A stretch of DNA of 34,895 nt from Brevibacillus migulae (GCF_004521915.1 NZ_SDKD01000030.1:1-34895); one strand, 5' to 3'. Positions 22,811-30,850 are shown, counted from the first letter of the stretch. Numbers and translations are program-made. Notes: generated from the sequence alone by a model not told the origin.

Positions 22811-23263
22811 GTGGTCATCATTCGTCAGGCAAAACCGGAGGAAGCTGGTTGTTTAACGGAGATCGCCCTCGCATCAAAGGCACATTGGGGCTACGATCAA
22901 GCGTTCATGGACGCGTGTCGTGCGGATTTGACGGTAACGGAGGAGCAAATTCGCAAAAAGCTTTACTTTGTGGCAGAAGTGGAAGGCTGCATAGCGGGGT
23001 TCTACAGTCTCGCCGTCGATGGAGAAGAAGCAGAGCTGAGCAATTTGTTCATTTCTCCTGCCAGCATCGGCAAGGGAATCGGAAAAGCGCTCTGGACACA
23101 TATGATCCAAACCGCACAGCGGCATAAGCTGGTCCGGGTAACGATCCACAGTGATCCGTACGCAGAAGGGTTTTATCGAAAAATGGGGGCGCTACGGTGC
23201 GGCGAGGTCGCCTCAACCGTAATTCCAGGGAGGCTGCTTCCTTTGCTGGAGATCAGGCCATAG
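22811..23263 (+). CDS. GNAT family N-acetyltransferase
   Basis: 150 aa from GTG 22811, with AGGCGGAGG immediately upstream. Standard GNAT layout: IIRQAKPEEAGCLTEIALASKAHWGY at the start, motif A LSNLFISPASIGKGIGKALWTH (IGKGIG loop near residue 91-96), motif B DPYAEGFYRKMGA near 117-129. The N-terminal part (SKAHWGYDQAFMDACRADL) is typical of a widespread Firmicutes subgroup. Substrate unknown. Stands alone, with a strong hairpin just after the stop. Confidence 0.87.
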   Translation: MVIIRQAKPEEAGCLTEIALASKAHWGYDQAFMDACRADLTVTEEQIRKKLYFVAEVEGCIAGFYSLAVDGEEAELSNLFISPASIGKGIGKALWTHMIQTAQRHKLVRVTIHSDPYAEGFYRKMGALRCGEVASTVIPGRLLPLLEIRP

Positions 23264-23265
23264 GA

Positions 23266-23318
23266 GAAAGAAACGCGTACAAGCATCGTGACGATAAGCT
23301 TGTACGCGTATTTCTTTC
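23266..23318. terminator. Long hairpin terminator between convergent genes
   Basis: ACGCGTACAAGC (23273-23284) pairs with GCTTGTACGCGT (23298-23309), extended outward by GAAAGAA (23266-23272) against TTTCTTTC with a 2-nt bulge. About 19 bp in all. Confidence 0.8.
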
Positions 23319-23323
23319 CTGTA

Positions 23324-23464
23324 TCAGCGATCGTGACGCTGTGTCTTATGATGCTCGGTCTTGCGCGGGTCCTGAAAGCCGACAACTTCCATCATCTTGG
23401 AGCTTTCCTTTGGATCCAGCGTTTTCTCCGGTTTTTGCGGAAACGATTGATCGCCTTTTGACAT
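23324..23464 (-). CDS. Small basic protein of 46 aa, unrecognised
   Basis: ATG 23464 follows GCGAGGAGGTCC, a strong ribosome site. The product is hydrophilic and basic: SFPQKPEKTLDPKESSKMME, then VVGFQDPRKTEHHKTQ and a terminal RHDR; no membrane or signal segment. I do not recognise a family. A stem-loop (23473-23520) pairs its ribosome site in any transcript arriving from gsaB, while a -10-like TATACT within that stem (minus strand, 23503-23508) would produce a transcript lacking the left arm. Confidence 0.7.
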   Translation of the reverse strand: MSKGDQSFPQKPEKTLDPKESSKMMEVVGFQDPRKTEHHKTQRHDR

Positions 23465-23472
23465 GAAAAGGA

Positions 23473-23520
23473 CCTCCTCGCGGGATGTAGGATTCAAGAG
23501 TTAGTATATCCCGCTGGAGG
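23473..23520 (-). promoter_or_regulatory. Ribosome-site-masking stem-loop before the 46-aa gene
   Basis: Read leftward: CCTCC (23516-23520) pairs with the ribosome site GGAGG (23473-23477), then after a 1x2 internal loop GCGGGAT (23508-23514) pairs with ATCCCGC (23480-23486), with a further TA/TA. The loop region contains TATACT, a possible -10. Confidence 0.45.
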
Positions 23521-23534
23521 AGTGTGCATTTCTG

Positions 23535-24821
23535 TTACAGTTTGGCAAAAGAACGGTCTACTGCGGCGATCGTATCCCGAATATCCTGTTCTGTATGGGC
23601 GGTGGTGATGAACCATGCCTCATATTTGGAAGGAGCCAGGCAAATGCCTTCATCGAGCATCAAACGGAAAAATTTCGCAAACACTTCGGAATTTGCACGC
23701 TGAGCGGTATCATAATCAAATACAGGCTCATCCGTAAAATAGACGGCGAGGGCCCCTTTTACCCGATTGACCTGGATGCTGACATTATGCTTCGCAGCGG
23801 CTTCTTCAATGCCGGCCTGCAAGATCCCGCCCAGGCGCTCAAATTCATCATAGACCCCAGGCTGCTTCAATACTTCCAGGCACGCAATCCCGGATTGAAT
23901 CGAAGCAGGATTCCCCGCCATTGTCCCGGCTTGGTAGGCTGGCCCCAGAGGTGCGACCTGTTCCATGATGGCTTGTTTTCCGCCATAGGCACCGATCGGC
24001 AAGCCACCGCCGATGATTTTTCCGAGCGCTGTCAGATCCGGTTCCACGCCGAGCAGGTTTTGCGCACCGCCATAGCAGAAGCGGAAAGCGGTAATGACTT
24101 CATCGTAGATCACCAACGCACCGGCTTCATGTGTCAGGCGGTTGACTTCTTCCAAAAATCCGGGCTTCGGTTCGACAATCCCGAAGTTCCCCACGATGGG
24201 CTCTACGAGTACAGCTGCTGTCTCCGAACCCCAATGATGAAGGGCTTCGGCATAAGCATCTATATCATTAAAAGGTACGGTAATGACTTCACTGGCGATG
24301 CTTTGCGGAATTCCCGCGCTGTCAGGAATCCCCAGCGTGGAAGGACCAGAACCTGCAGCGACCAACACCAGATCGGAGTGACCGTGATAGCAGCCGGCAA
24401 ACTTGATAATCTTGGTTCTTCCGGTATAAGCGCGGGCTACGCGAATGCAAGTCATGACGGCCTCGGTACCCGAGTTGTTGAAACGGATGCGTTCCATGGA
24501 AGGAATGGCTTCACGGATCATTTGCGCAAATTTGATTTCCCATGGCGTTGGCGTGCCGTACAGCGTGCCGTTTTCCGCTGCCCGTGTGATGGCTGCCGTA
24601 ATATGCGGATGGGCATGTCCGGTGATAATCGGACCGTATGCCGCCAGATAATCGATGTAGCGGTTCCCGTCGACATCCCAGAAATAAGCCCCTTGCGCTT
24701 TTTCCATGGTGACGGGAGCGCCGCCGCCTACCGCTTTAAACGAACGGGAAGGACTGTTCACCCCACCCAAGATTACGTCGCATGCTTCCTCGTGCATGCG
24801 CGCTGATTGTTCACGATTCAT
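23535..24821 (-). CDS. gsaB: Glutamate-1-semialdehyde 2,1-aminomutase (GsaB type)
   Basis: 428 aa. PLP-dependent class-III enzyme that turns glutamate-1-semialdehyde into 5-aminolevulinate for haem and cobalamin precursors. Visible: GGVNSPSRSFKAVGG (19-33), PLP-phosphate loop NNSGTEA (115-121), YHGHSD (145-150), Asp240 in IYDEVI, PLP Lys268 in ALGKIIGGGLPIGAYGG, and AGTMAGNP further on. Bacillus species carry two such genes, hemL in the hem operon and gsaB near ygaF(bcp); the surroundings here (DUF402, YgaD, Bcp) point to gsaB. AGGGAG precedes ATG 24821. No hem genes lie nearby. Confidence 0.93.
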   Translation of the reverse strand: MNREQSARMHEEACDVILGGVNSPSRSFKAVGGGAPVTMEKAQGAYFWDVDGNRYIDYLAAYGPIITGHAHPHITAAITRAAENGTLYGTPTPWEIKFAQMIREAIPSMERIRFNNSGTEAVMTCIRVARAYTGRTKIIKFAGCYHGHSDLVLVAAGSGPSTLGIPDSAGIPQSIASEVITVPFNDIDAYAEALHHWGSETAAVLVEPIVGNFGIVEPKPGFLEEVNRLTHEAGALVIYDEVITAFRFCYGGAQNLLGVEPDLTALGKIIGGGLPIGAYGGKQAIMEQVAPLGPAYQAGTMAGNPASIQSGIACLEVLKQPGVYDEFERLGGILQAGIEEAAAKHNVSIQVNRVKGALAVYFTDEPVFDYDTAQRANSEVFAKFFRLMLDEGICLAPSKYEAWFITTAHTEQDIRDTIAAVDRSFAKL

Positions 24822-24980
24822 CTATTCTCCCTCGTTTCTTCCCAAAATCCTTTACCATCTTAACACAGATCAAAAGCGGAAAACTGTAACTTCAGCACAT
24901 TATGTTTTGCAGATTTTTGACTGCTCGGATAAACTAAACAATGGATATGGAGACGATCCGGAAAAGGAAGGAATCCAAAT

Positions 24981-25991
24981 ATGATTGAAATTAAAGGGTT
25001 AGAAAAAGAATTTCGCATCCATCAGGCGAGACCCGGCCTTGCAGGAGCGTTCCGCGACCTGTTTAATCGGGAGTACAAAACAGTGAAGGCAGTCGACGAC
25101 ATCTCGTTTCAGGTAGAAGCTGGCGAGATTTTTGCATTGATCGGTGAAAATGGAGCCGGCAAATCCACTACGATCAAGATGATGACGGGTATTCTGACCC
25201 CAAGCGGCGGGGAGATGAAAATCAATGGATTCGTCCCCTACAAGCAGCGGGAAGAGTACGTCAAGTCGATTGGGGTCGTTTTTGGCCAGCGTTCTCAGCT
25301 ATGGTGGGACTTGTCCCCGCTCGAGTCGTTTCGCCTGCTGAAAAGCGTCTACAAGGTGGAGGGGAAAGAAGGGGACGCTTGGCTAGATCGGTTGGTCGAG
25401 GAGCTGGAGATCAATTCGTTTGTCAGCCAACCGGTGCGCAAGCTGAGCCTCGGCCAGCGGATGCGCTGTGAGGTTGCCGCTTCTTTGATCCATCGCCCCC
25501 AGCTGTTGTTTTTGGATGAACCTACAGTCGGACTGGACGTGTTGGTGAAGCAAAAGATCCGCGAGTTTTTGCGCAATCTGAACGAGACCGAAAAAATGAC
25601 CGTCTTGCTGACGACCCATGACGTTTCCGACATCGAGGCCTTGTGCAAGCGAGTGCTGGTCATGGACAAAGGCAAGCTGATCTTTGACGGGCTGCTGGCT
25701 GACCTCCGTGAAAAGTGGGGGAATGGCACAGAGGTGGTTTTCCAATTCAAGGCGAAAACCACTGTGGAGCAGGTGAGGGCAGTACTCGGCGATATGCCCT
25801 GTGAGCTGTCGCGGGAGAATGAGTACTCGATTCGCATCAAAATCCAGCGGAGCCAGGAAATGCTTCCGTATGTCCTGTCCACGGTGATGAGCTCGTTTGA
25901 CGTGAGCGACGTCAAAATGGTGGAGACGAACACCGAGGATATCGTCCGCAATATTTATTCCACCAAAGACGAGGTCGTGGCTCATGGGTAA
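24981..25991 (+). CDS. ABC-2 transporter ATP-binding protein (COG4586 type)
   Basis: 336-aa ATPase of a drug/lipid-type ABC-2 exporter. Walker A GENGAGKS (55-62), Q-loop FGQRSQLWWDL (101-111; the WWDL after the Q-loop is typical of this subfamily), signature LSLGQ (155-159), Walker B LLFLDEP (175-181), H-loop TTHD near residue 214. The N-terminal insertion of about 25 residues (HQARPGLAGAFRDLFNREYKTV) and the C-terminal domain from about residue 245 are also characteristic. First gene of a three-gene operon; overlaps the next gene by 8 bp. AAGGAAGGA precedes ATG 24981. Confidence 0.93.
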   Translation: MIEIKGLEKEFRIHQARPGLAGAFRDLFNREYKTVKAVDDISFQVEAGEIFALIGENGAGKSTTIKMMTGILTPSGGEMKINGFVPYKQREEYVKSIGVVFGQRSQLWWDLSPLESFRLLKSVYKVEGKEGDAWLDRLVEELEINSFVSQPVRKLSLGQRMRCEVAASLIHRPQLLFLDEPTVGLDVLVKQKIREFLRNLNETEKMTVLLTTHDVSDIEALCKRVLVMDKGKLIFDGLLADLREKWGNGTEVVFQFKAKTTVEQVRAVLGDMPCELSRENEYSIRIKIQRSQEMLPYVLSTVMSSFDVSDVKMVETNTEDIVRNIYSTKDEVVAHG

Positions 25992-26778
25992 ATTGTATCT
26001 CGAGCTGATCCGCATCCGCTTTTTGACCATGCTGGCGTATCGCGTCAACTATTACAGCGGCATCATTATTTACAACATCAACATTGGCGCGTATTACTTT
26101 TTGTGGGGGGCCATCTACGGCGGGCAGAAGAATCTGGCCGGCATGACGGTGGAGCAGATGACCGCTTATGTGGCGATCGCGTGGATGTCCCGTGCGTTTT
26201 ACTTCAATAACATCGATCAGGAAATCGCCCAGGAAGTGCGGGATGGCAAGGTGGCCATCGAGATGATCCGACCGTACAATTATTTAACGGTGAAGGCAGC
26301 GCAAGCGCTGGGGGAAGGGATCTTCCGCTTTCTCGTTTTCGCCCTGCCCGGCATGATTCTGGTCAGCTTCTTTCTGCCATTCAGCTTTCCCAGCACATGG
26401 GGGGCATGGGGCAATTATTTGACCAGCTTGCTGCTTGCTTTTGTGATCAATACCGAGATTAACCTGCTGACGGGAGTGCTCACCTTTTTCCTCTTCCGCA
26501 ATGAGGGGATCATGTTCGCCAAACGCGTCGTGGTCGATCTGTTATCCGGTCTGATTTTGCCGATCAGCTTTTTCCCCATCTGGGCCCAAGCGATTATGAA
26601 CTATCTGCCGTTTCAGGCGATCAACTACTATCCGAGCATGATCTTTGCCGGAGCGGTAGGCCCTGAAAAAGCGGGAGAAGTGATCCTTCTGCAAATCATA
26701 TGGGTCGTCATTTTGCTCTTGCCGATCTCGCTGCTCTGGCGTCTGGCGCGCAGGAAAATGATCGTACAGGGAGGATAG
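25984..26778 (+). CDS. ABC-2 transporter permease (COG4587 type)
   Basis: 264-aa membrane protein with six hydrophobic segments, DUF990/ABC-2 type. It overlaps the ATPase gene by 8 bp, so translation is coupled. Typical features are the amphipathic N-terminus (YLELIRIRFLTMLAYRVNYYSG), the short cytosolic segment DGKVAIEMIRPYNYL near residue 91, and a C-terminal LLWRLARRKMIVQGG. Forms the transport channel together with the next permease. The transported compound is unknown. Confidence 0.9.
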   Translation: MGKLYLELIRIRFLTMLAYRVNYYSGIIIYNINIGAYYFLWGAIYGGQKNLAGMTVEQMTAYVAIAWMSRAFYFNNIDQEIAQEVRDGKVAIEMIRPYNYLTVKAAQALGEGIFRFLVFALPGMILVSFFLPFSFPSTWGAWGNYLTSLLLAFVINTEINLLTGVLTFFLFRNEGIMFAKRVVVDLLSGLILPISFFPIWAQAIMNYLPFQAINYYPSMIFAGAVGPEKAGEVILLQIIWVVILLLPISLLWRLARRKMIVQGG

Positions 26779-26784
26779 GGCGCG

Positions 26785-27573
26785 ATGAAAGATATTTTTC
26801 GGTTGTTTACGGAGTATTTGGGTCAGTATTTTAAATCAAGGCTGGCTTATCGAGCGAATTTTCTCAGTGAACTTGTATCCAATCTGGTCTTTGAAGTGAT
26901 TAACCTGGTCTTCATCTTGGTCGTCTTTCAGCATGTATCCACCATGAAGGATTGGACGCGTGACGAGATCATTTTCATCTATGGCTTTTTCCTGGTGCCT
27001 TATGCGGTGTTTTCGATGTTCTTCAGCTTTTGGGACTTCAACGAGAAGTACATCATCCGCGGAGAAATGGACCGGATTCTTACCCGGCCGATCAATAACC
27101 TGGCCCAGGTATGTCTGGAATCGATCGCACCGGATAGGATCTTTGGCGTGATTACCGGGCTGATCATCATGGGCTATGCAGCCTTTCAGCTGAAGCTGAC
27201 CTTCGCCTGGTACGATGTGCTGCTGTTCATCCTGCTCGTGATTAGCAGCAGCCTCATCTATGCTGGGGTCTATACAGGCATAGCTGCAGTCAGCTTTTTC
27301 TCAGATTCCCGTACGGGTATCGCTCCGATGATCTGGAATATCCAAAACTACGGACGCTATCCGGTCGATGTCTACAACAAGGTCATCCGCATCTTGCTGA
27401 CATGGATCTTGCCGTTTGCGTTCGTCGGTGTGTATCCGGCAGCCTATTTCCTGCGAAAAGAAGTGTATTACGGGTATGCCATGCTTACTCCCGTGATGGG
27501 AATCGTGTTTTTTTGCATCGGGCTGTTAGTCTGGAAGCTTGGCGTGCGCAAATACAGCGGTGCTGGCTCTTGA
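26785..27573 (+). CDS. ABC-2 transporter permease (COG3694 type)
   Basis: 262 aa, six hydrophobic helices; starts 7 bp after the previous permease. Its N-terminus (LGQYFKSRLAYRANFLSELVSNLVFEVINLVF) and the cytosolic GEMDRILTRPINNLAQV mirror the same positions in the first permease, so the two are distant paralogues forming a heterodimeric channel. Ends with the basic GVRKYSGAGS. No terminator is obvious before the FMN riboswitch that follows. Confidence 0.9.
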   Translation: MKDIFRLFTEYLGQYFKSRLAYRANFLSELVSNLVFEVINLVFILVVFQHVSTMKDWTRDEIIFIYGFFLVPYAVFSMFFSFWDFNEKYIIRGEMDRILTRPINNLAQVCLESIAPDRIFGVITGLIIMGYAAFQLKLTFAWYDVLLFILLVISSSLIYAGVYTGIAAVSFFSDSRTGIAPMIWNIQNYGRYPVDVYNKVIRILLTWILPFAFVGVYPAAYFLRKEVYYGYAMLTPVMGIVFFCIGLLVWKLGVRKYSGAGS

Positions 27574-27644
27574 CGGGCAAAGTGTCGCCTCCTATTGTCA
27601 AAGGAACGGGTACGACAGTATAATAAGCACGTAAAACTTCACAT

Positions 27645-27799
27645 TCCTTCGGGGCAGGGTGAAATTCCCGACCGGCGGTGAGCGCATACATGCGTCAAGC
27701 CCGCGAGCCCCTCGTCCGCTTCGATCGCTTCATGAAGCGGCAGGGTGCAGGATCTGGTGTGATTCCAGAGCCGACAGTACAGTCTGGATGGGAGAAGGA
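27645..27799 (+). ncRNA. FMN riboswitch (RFN element)
   Basis: Closing stem TCCTTC (27645-27650) with GAAGGA (27794-27799). Inside, GGGGCAGGGTGAAATTCCCG (27651-27670) followed by ACCGGCGGTGAGC, the variable AGCCCGCGAGCCC hairpin region, GCAGGATCTGGTG(T)GATTCCAGAGCCGACAG-type core in two parts and GTCTGGATGGGAGA are all canonical RFN conserved blocks. It senses FMN and turns off the downstream riboflavin transporter gene. Confidence 0.96.
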
Positions 27800-27904
27800 T
27801 GACGACAGTACGTTTTGATACGTGCTTGTTTGCTTGCGGCCAGCTCGGGAGCTTGCTTTCCCCTACGCATTGGCAGCAGGTATTCTTTGTCGCACGCAAT
27901 TCCC

Positions 27905-27933
27905 CCCGAAGACTTCGCGTCTTCGGGTTTTTT
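27905..27933 (+). terminator. Expression-platform terminator of the FMN riboswitch
   Basis: CCCGAAGAC (27905-27913) with GTCTTCGGG (27919-27927) and T6 (27928-27933). It lies about 105 nt after the aptamer, a rather long linker. FMN binding would favour this terminator. Confidence 0.85.
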
Positions 27934-27982
27934 ACTGTATCAGAGAGTATAAACTTCACGACGAATCAACCTGATACAGCAT

Positions 27983-28045
27983 GAAAAACTTTCGCTGAAG
28001 AAGGACTCGACAACCTCTTCGAGAGGGCTACTATGGAAGTTTTTC
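27983..28045 (+). other. Second stem-loop in the ribU leader
   Basis: GAAAAACTT (27983-27991) pairs with AAGTTTTTC (28037-28045), enclosing CCTCT-TCG-AGAGG (28014-28026); the right arm runs into TTATT. It could be a back-up terminator or another regulatory element between the riboswitch terminator and ribU. The remainder of the 27574-28155 gap shows no gene. Confidence 0.4.
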
Positions 28046-28155
28046 TTATTGGGGAAGCGAGAGGCCATGCTGCTTGCAAGCTGTGAGAATGAACGTATCG
28101 GAAACACTGTTGCCATTCCTCAAAAGGTGAAGAAAAATATGAGGAGATGGTACAG

Positions 28156-28764
28156 ATGAAACAAACAGAATTGGTTGTACAACAACCCGCTTTACAGACG
28201 AGACGCTTGGTGACGGTGCCGCTATTGTCGGCGGTCGCGTTTATCCTGATGTACATGGAGTTCCCGGTGCCGCTCATTCCAGCTTTCCTGAAGCTTGATT
28301 TGAGCACGCTGCCAGCGTTGATCGGCGGGCTCATGTTTGGCCCGGCTGTAGGCATTATGATTGAGATGATCAAAAACGTGCTGCACCTGCTGTTGAAAAA
28401 CACCGACGGGATGTTGGTGGGGGAAATCGCCAACTTTGTCGCAGGCTCCTGCTTTGTCTATGGCGCAGTGCTGATGCAAAAGGTTCGTCAAGGAAAAGCG
28501 GGGCTGCTCATGGGTCTTGCTTTGGGCACGATCATCATGACGGTGGTGATGGCCGTGGCGAACGTCTATGTTCTCTTCCCGGCATATGCGGTGGTGTACC
28601 AGATGTCTGTAGAAGCGCTGCTGAATTCCTTCGGGCTCGACAGCCTGTGGTCGCTCGTGATTTATGCGATTACGCCGTTCAACATCATCAAGGGCGTGGT
28701 GGTCTCCCTGATTGCCTATCCAATTTATGTGAAGCTGGCTCCGCGGATTGGACTGCGGAGATGA
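28156..28764 (+). CDS. ribU: Riboflavin transporter RibU (ECF S component)
   Basis: 202-aa, six-helix S component that binds riboflavin and docks on a shared ECF energising module (not encoded here). Typical N-terminal block ATRRLVTVPLLSAVAFILMY-like (QTRRLVTVPLLSAVAFILMY, residues 16-35), FPVPLIPAFLKLDLSTLPALIGG (the LKLDLS/P substrate-site motif), ISMIKN-type MIEMIKNVLHLL, and TPFNIIKG near residue 175. The FMN riboswitch upstream confirms the substrate. An ATG at 28147 touches the GAGGAG site, so ATG 28156 (9 nt away) is the start. Confidence 0.95.
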   Translation: MKQTELVVQQPALQTRRLVTVPLLSAVAFILMYMEFPVPLIPAFLKLDLSTLPALIGGLMFGPAVGIMIEMIKNVLHLLLKNTDGMLVGEIANFVAGSCFVYGAVLMQKVRQGKAGLLMGLALGTIIMTVVMAVANVYVLFPAYAVVYQMSVEALLNSFGLDSLWSLVIYAITPFNIIKGVVVSLIAYPIYVKLAPRIGLRR

Positions 28765-28802
28765 CCGTATAGAGAAAGTGTTTCGTTATCATACACAAAA
28801 AG

Positions 28803-28829
28803 AACCGCGCCAACCATTGGCGCGGTTTT
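28803..28829. terminator. Bidirectional terminator after ribU
   Basis: Perfect 11-bp stem AACCGCGCCAA (28803-28813) with TTGGCGCGGTT (28817-28827), 3-nt loop, T run right, A run left. Confidence 0.9.
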
Positions 28830-28832
28830 CAT

Positions 28833-29471
28833 TTAGCCAAGAACAATCTTTATCAGCTGCTCAGGATCGGTAACAAAGTAATCAGGCTCTGGCTGAAAAC
28901 CGCCCATTTTTTGCGAGACGGGAAACCAGTTGACGCCGACTGCCTTTACGCCTGCCGCGCGAGCCGCCCGGATATCCGCATCGCTGTCTCCGACAAACCA
29001 GGCTTCTTCAGCAGTTCCCCCCAATGCTGTGAGTGCCTTTTCAATGCCTTCCGGATCAGGCTTTGGCTTTTCCACATCATCCCCTGTGATCACAACAGAA
29101 AAATACGGCTGCAGCTGCAGCAGCTCGATGGAAATAGCCGCACTTCGTTTCCCTTTGCCTGTGACAATTCCCATCTGGATGCCTGCTTGCTCAAACGCAT
29201 GGACCATCTGCATGATTTTCGGCGGATTTTGCACACGGCGCTGTTCTTCCGTGTAGATCCGATAAAAATACTCAATGGCCGCTTCATGATCGTGTGCAGG
29301 AATCTCTGCCCGGATCATTTCGATTTCCGTCGGGCCAAACAAGCTGACGATGCTCTCATCGGAGTACTCCTTCTGCAAAAAGGCAGAGAAGGTGGAGCGA
29401 AAAGCGGTAAAGCAAAACGGCAGCGTGTCGGCGATGGTCCCATCAAAATCGAACAGCACGGTTTTCTTCAT
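28833..29471 (-). CDS. HAD-family phosphatase (PpaX/Gph-like)
   Basis: 212-aa cytoplasmic phosphohydrolase. Motif I DFDGT with nucleophile Asp8 and acid Asp10 (VLFDFDGTIADT), a helical cap (about residues 17-85) ,motif II VTGKG (near residue 107), motif III Lys near 140 (KPKPDP) and motif IV GDSDADIRAARAAG (GDSxxD). Cap size is that of phosphoglycolate/pyrophosphatase-type enzymes; the substrate is not defined. The frame opens 19 codons further upstream, but AAGGAGGG 7 nt before ATG 29471 fixes the start. Follows the winged-helix regulator gene, separated by a terminator. Confidence 0.9.
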   Translation of the reverse strand: MKKTVLFDFDGTIADTLPFCFTAFRSTFSAFLQKEYSDESIVSLFGPTEIEMIRAEIPAHDHEAAIEYFYRIYTEEQRRVQNPPKIMQMVHAFEQAGIQMGIVTGKGKRSAAISIELLQLQPYFSVVITGDDVEKPKPDPEGIEKALTALGGTAEEAWFVGDSDADIRAARAAGVKAVGVNWFPVSQKMGGFQPEPDYFVTDPEQLIKIVLG

Positions 29472-29495
29472 TCCAAAGCCCTCCTTTTTTCCAAA

Positions 29496-29538
29496 AAGAA
29501 AAACCATCTTCGCTGTACGCAGGTACAAAAGATGGTTT
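29496..29538 (-). terminator. Terminator of the winged-helix regulator gene
   Basis: AAACCATCTT (29501-29510) pairs with AAGATGGTTT (29529-29538); leftward T-rich run TTTTTCTTTTT follows. Confidence 0.85.
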
Positions 29539-29561
29539 CACATAGATGCTTGAATGGGTGG

Positions 29562-30203
29562 TTACGCTTCTTCGGTGCCGTTATCGATATCCTCAAAATC
29601 CTCATCGCCTTCCACCGGATCCGGCGGAACCATCGGGAACAGGATGTTGAAGTGTTTGAATTTGCGGCGACCGTCTGTATTCTTGTTTTCTTTGTACTTG
29701 CGAATGATCGCGTTCACTTCTTCCACCATTTCATTGCGCTCATCCGTCGTGAGATACAGCTCGCTGACGTTATAAGCAAAAGTGTCATGGTATTCCTTGC
29801 GCACATCGATATCGCTGGATACAAAACGGTTCAAGGTCCGGACCAGATCCTGTTCCGTGGTGCGCAGTGGAGAAAACAGGATATCGCTGATTTGCTGGGC
29901 GTTTTCTTCAATCATGACACGCAGCTTCACTTGAATGACCTTTGCAATCGGCTGATAATATTTTTCCACGATCGAGCCCTTCACGCGGGTATCGACCTGT
30001 TCAAGCAATCCGACACGTACCAATTCTTTCACATGATAATGCAGGCGAGCCGCATTTTCGCCAAGCTCGGTAGCGATTTGCTTAGCCGTTCTCGGTTCCA
30101 AATCTTCAAACAATTCGAGGATTTTGACACGTTCCGGAATGGCGAGGGATTTCAGCGCTTCCGGATCCGTTACGTTAAAAAACTCTTTCATCTCTTTCAC
30201 CAT
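29562..30203 (-). CDS. ArsR-like winged-helix regulator with long C-terminal domain
   Basis: 213 aa from ATG 30203 (codon 5 is also ATG; ribosome sites are poor for both). Residues 10-80 hold the winged HTH (DPEALKSLAIPERVKILELFEDLEPRTAKQIATELGENAARLHYHVKELVRVGLLE), of the ArsR/HTH_20 type. The C-terminal half is a helical ligand/dimer domain (VEKYYQPIAKVIQVKLRVMIEENAQQISDILFSPL...) as in YxaD/DUF-type regulators, and it ends in an acidic tail (GDEDFEDIDNGTEEA). Ligand unknown; no metal-binding Cys pair is visible. It diverges from bcp and could regulate it. Confidence 0.85.
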   Translation of the reverse strand: MVKEMKEFFNVTDPEALKSLAIPERVKILELFEDLEPRTAKQIATELGENAARLHYHVKELVRVGLLEQVDTRVKGSIVEKYYQPIAKVIQVKLRVMIEENAQQISDILFSPLRTTEQDLVRTLNRFVSSDIDVRKEYHDTFAYNVSELYLTTDERNEMVEEVNAIIRKYKENKNTDGRRKFKHFNILFPMVPPDPVEGDEDFEDIDNGTEEA

Positions 30204-30256
30204 CCAGCTCGCAGCTTTGTGTCCTAGGACGTAACAACATACATTGGCATTTTTCA

Positions 30257-30285
30257 ATTTTATATCTTTCTGAAATAAAGAGCAA
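30257..30285 (-). promoter_or_regulatory. Promoter of the winged-helix regulator gene
   Basis: Read leftward: -35 TTGCTC (30280-30285), 17-bp spacer, -10 TAAAAT (30257-30262). Confidence 0.6.
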
Positions 30286-30355
30286 CATCTAGCTGAGAAT
30301 AAGCGGAGCGGTGTGGTAAAATAAGACAGAGTATGCAGACAAGGTGGGATGCTTG

Positions 30356-30829
30356 ATGACAGAAACGGCAACAGGGCAAAAAGCGCCCGATTTTACATTG
30401 CAAGCAAGCGGCAATCAAACGATCTCCTTGAAAGATCTCCGCGGGAAAAATGTCGTGCTGTATTTTTATCCAAAGGACATGACACCTGGCTGCACGACAG
30501 AAGCGTGCGATTTCCGCGATTACCATGGAGATTTTGCCAAGCTGAATACGGTGGTGCTGGGAATCAGTCCCGATGATGTAAAGTCACACGACAAATTCAC
30601 GGCAAAGCATGAGCTGCCGTTTCCGTTGTTGGCCGATCCGGAGCATCAAGTAGCGGAGGCATACGGTGTCTGGGTGCTGAAAAAAATGTACGGCAGGGAG
30701 TACATGGGCGTTCAGCGAGCAACGTTTCTGATTGATGCCGAGGGAAATATCGCCCATGTCTGGCCAAAAGTAAAAGTCGCTGGACATGTGCAGGAAGTGC
30801 TCGAAACGATCAAAGAAAAGCTGGCCTAA
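30356..30829 (+). CDS. bcp: Thiol peroxidase Bcp (peroxiredoxin Q)
   Basis: 157-aa thioredoxin-dependent peroxidase that reduces H2O2 and organic peroxides; the length equals B. subtilis YgaF. Peroxidatic Cys46 and resolving Cys51 are in DMTPGCTTEACDFRD, the 5-residue spacing that marks the atypical 2-Cys BCP subgroup; Arg118-type residue lies in VQRATFLID. The frame starts at a GTG at 30344, but AAGGTGG at 30341-30347 fits ATG 30356. In B. subtilis ygaF follows gsaB; here the two are separated by transporter and riboflavin genes. No PerR-box was visible upstream. Confidence 0.95.
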   Translation: MTETATGQKAPDFTLQASGNQTISLKDLRGKNVVLYFYPKDMTPGCTTEACDFRDYHGDFAKLNTVVLGISPDDVKSHDKFTAKHELPFPLLADPEHQVAEAYGVWVLKKMYGREYMGVQRATFLIDAEGNIAHVWPKVKVAGHVQEVLETIKEKLA

Positions 30830-30850
30830 GCCAGAAAGAGGGGAAAAAAC

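Noticed and set aside
27799..27984. 61-codon ORF starting at the end of the FMN riboswitch
   Set aside because: It crosses the riboswitch terminator, its ribosome site is part of the aptamer stem, and the composition is not protein-like.
30356..30829. PerR regulation of bcp
   Set aside because: No TTATAAT-type inverted repeat was seen in the 30204-30355 intergenic region.
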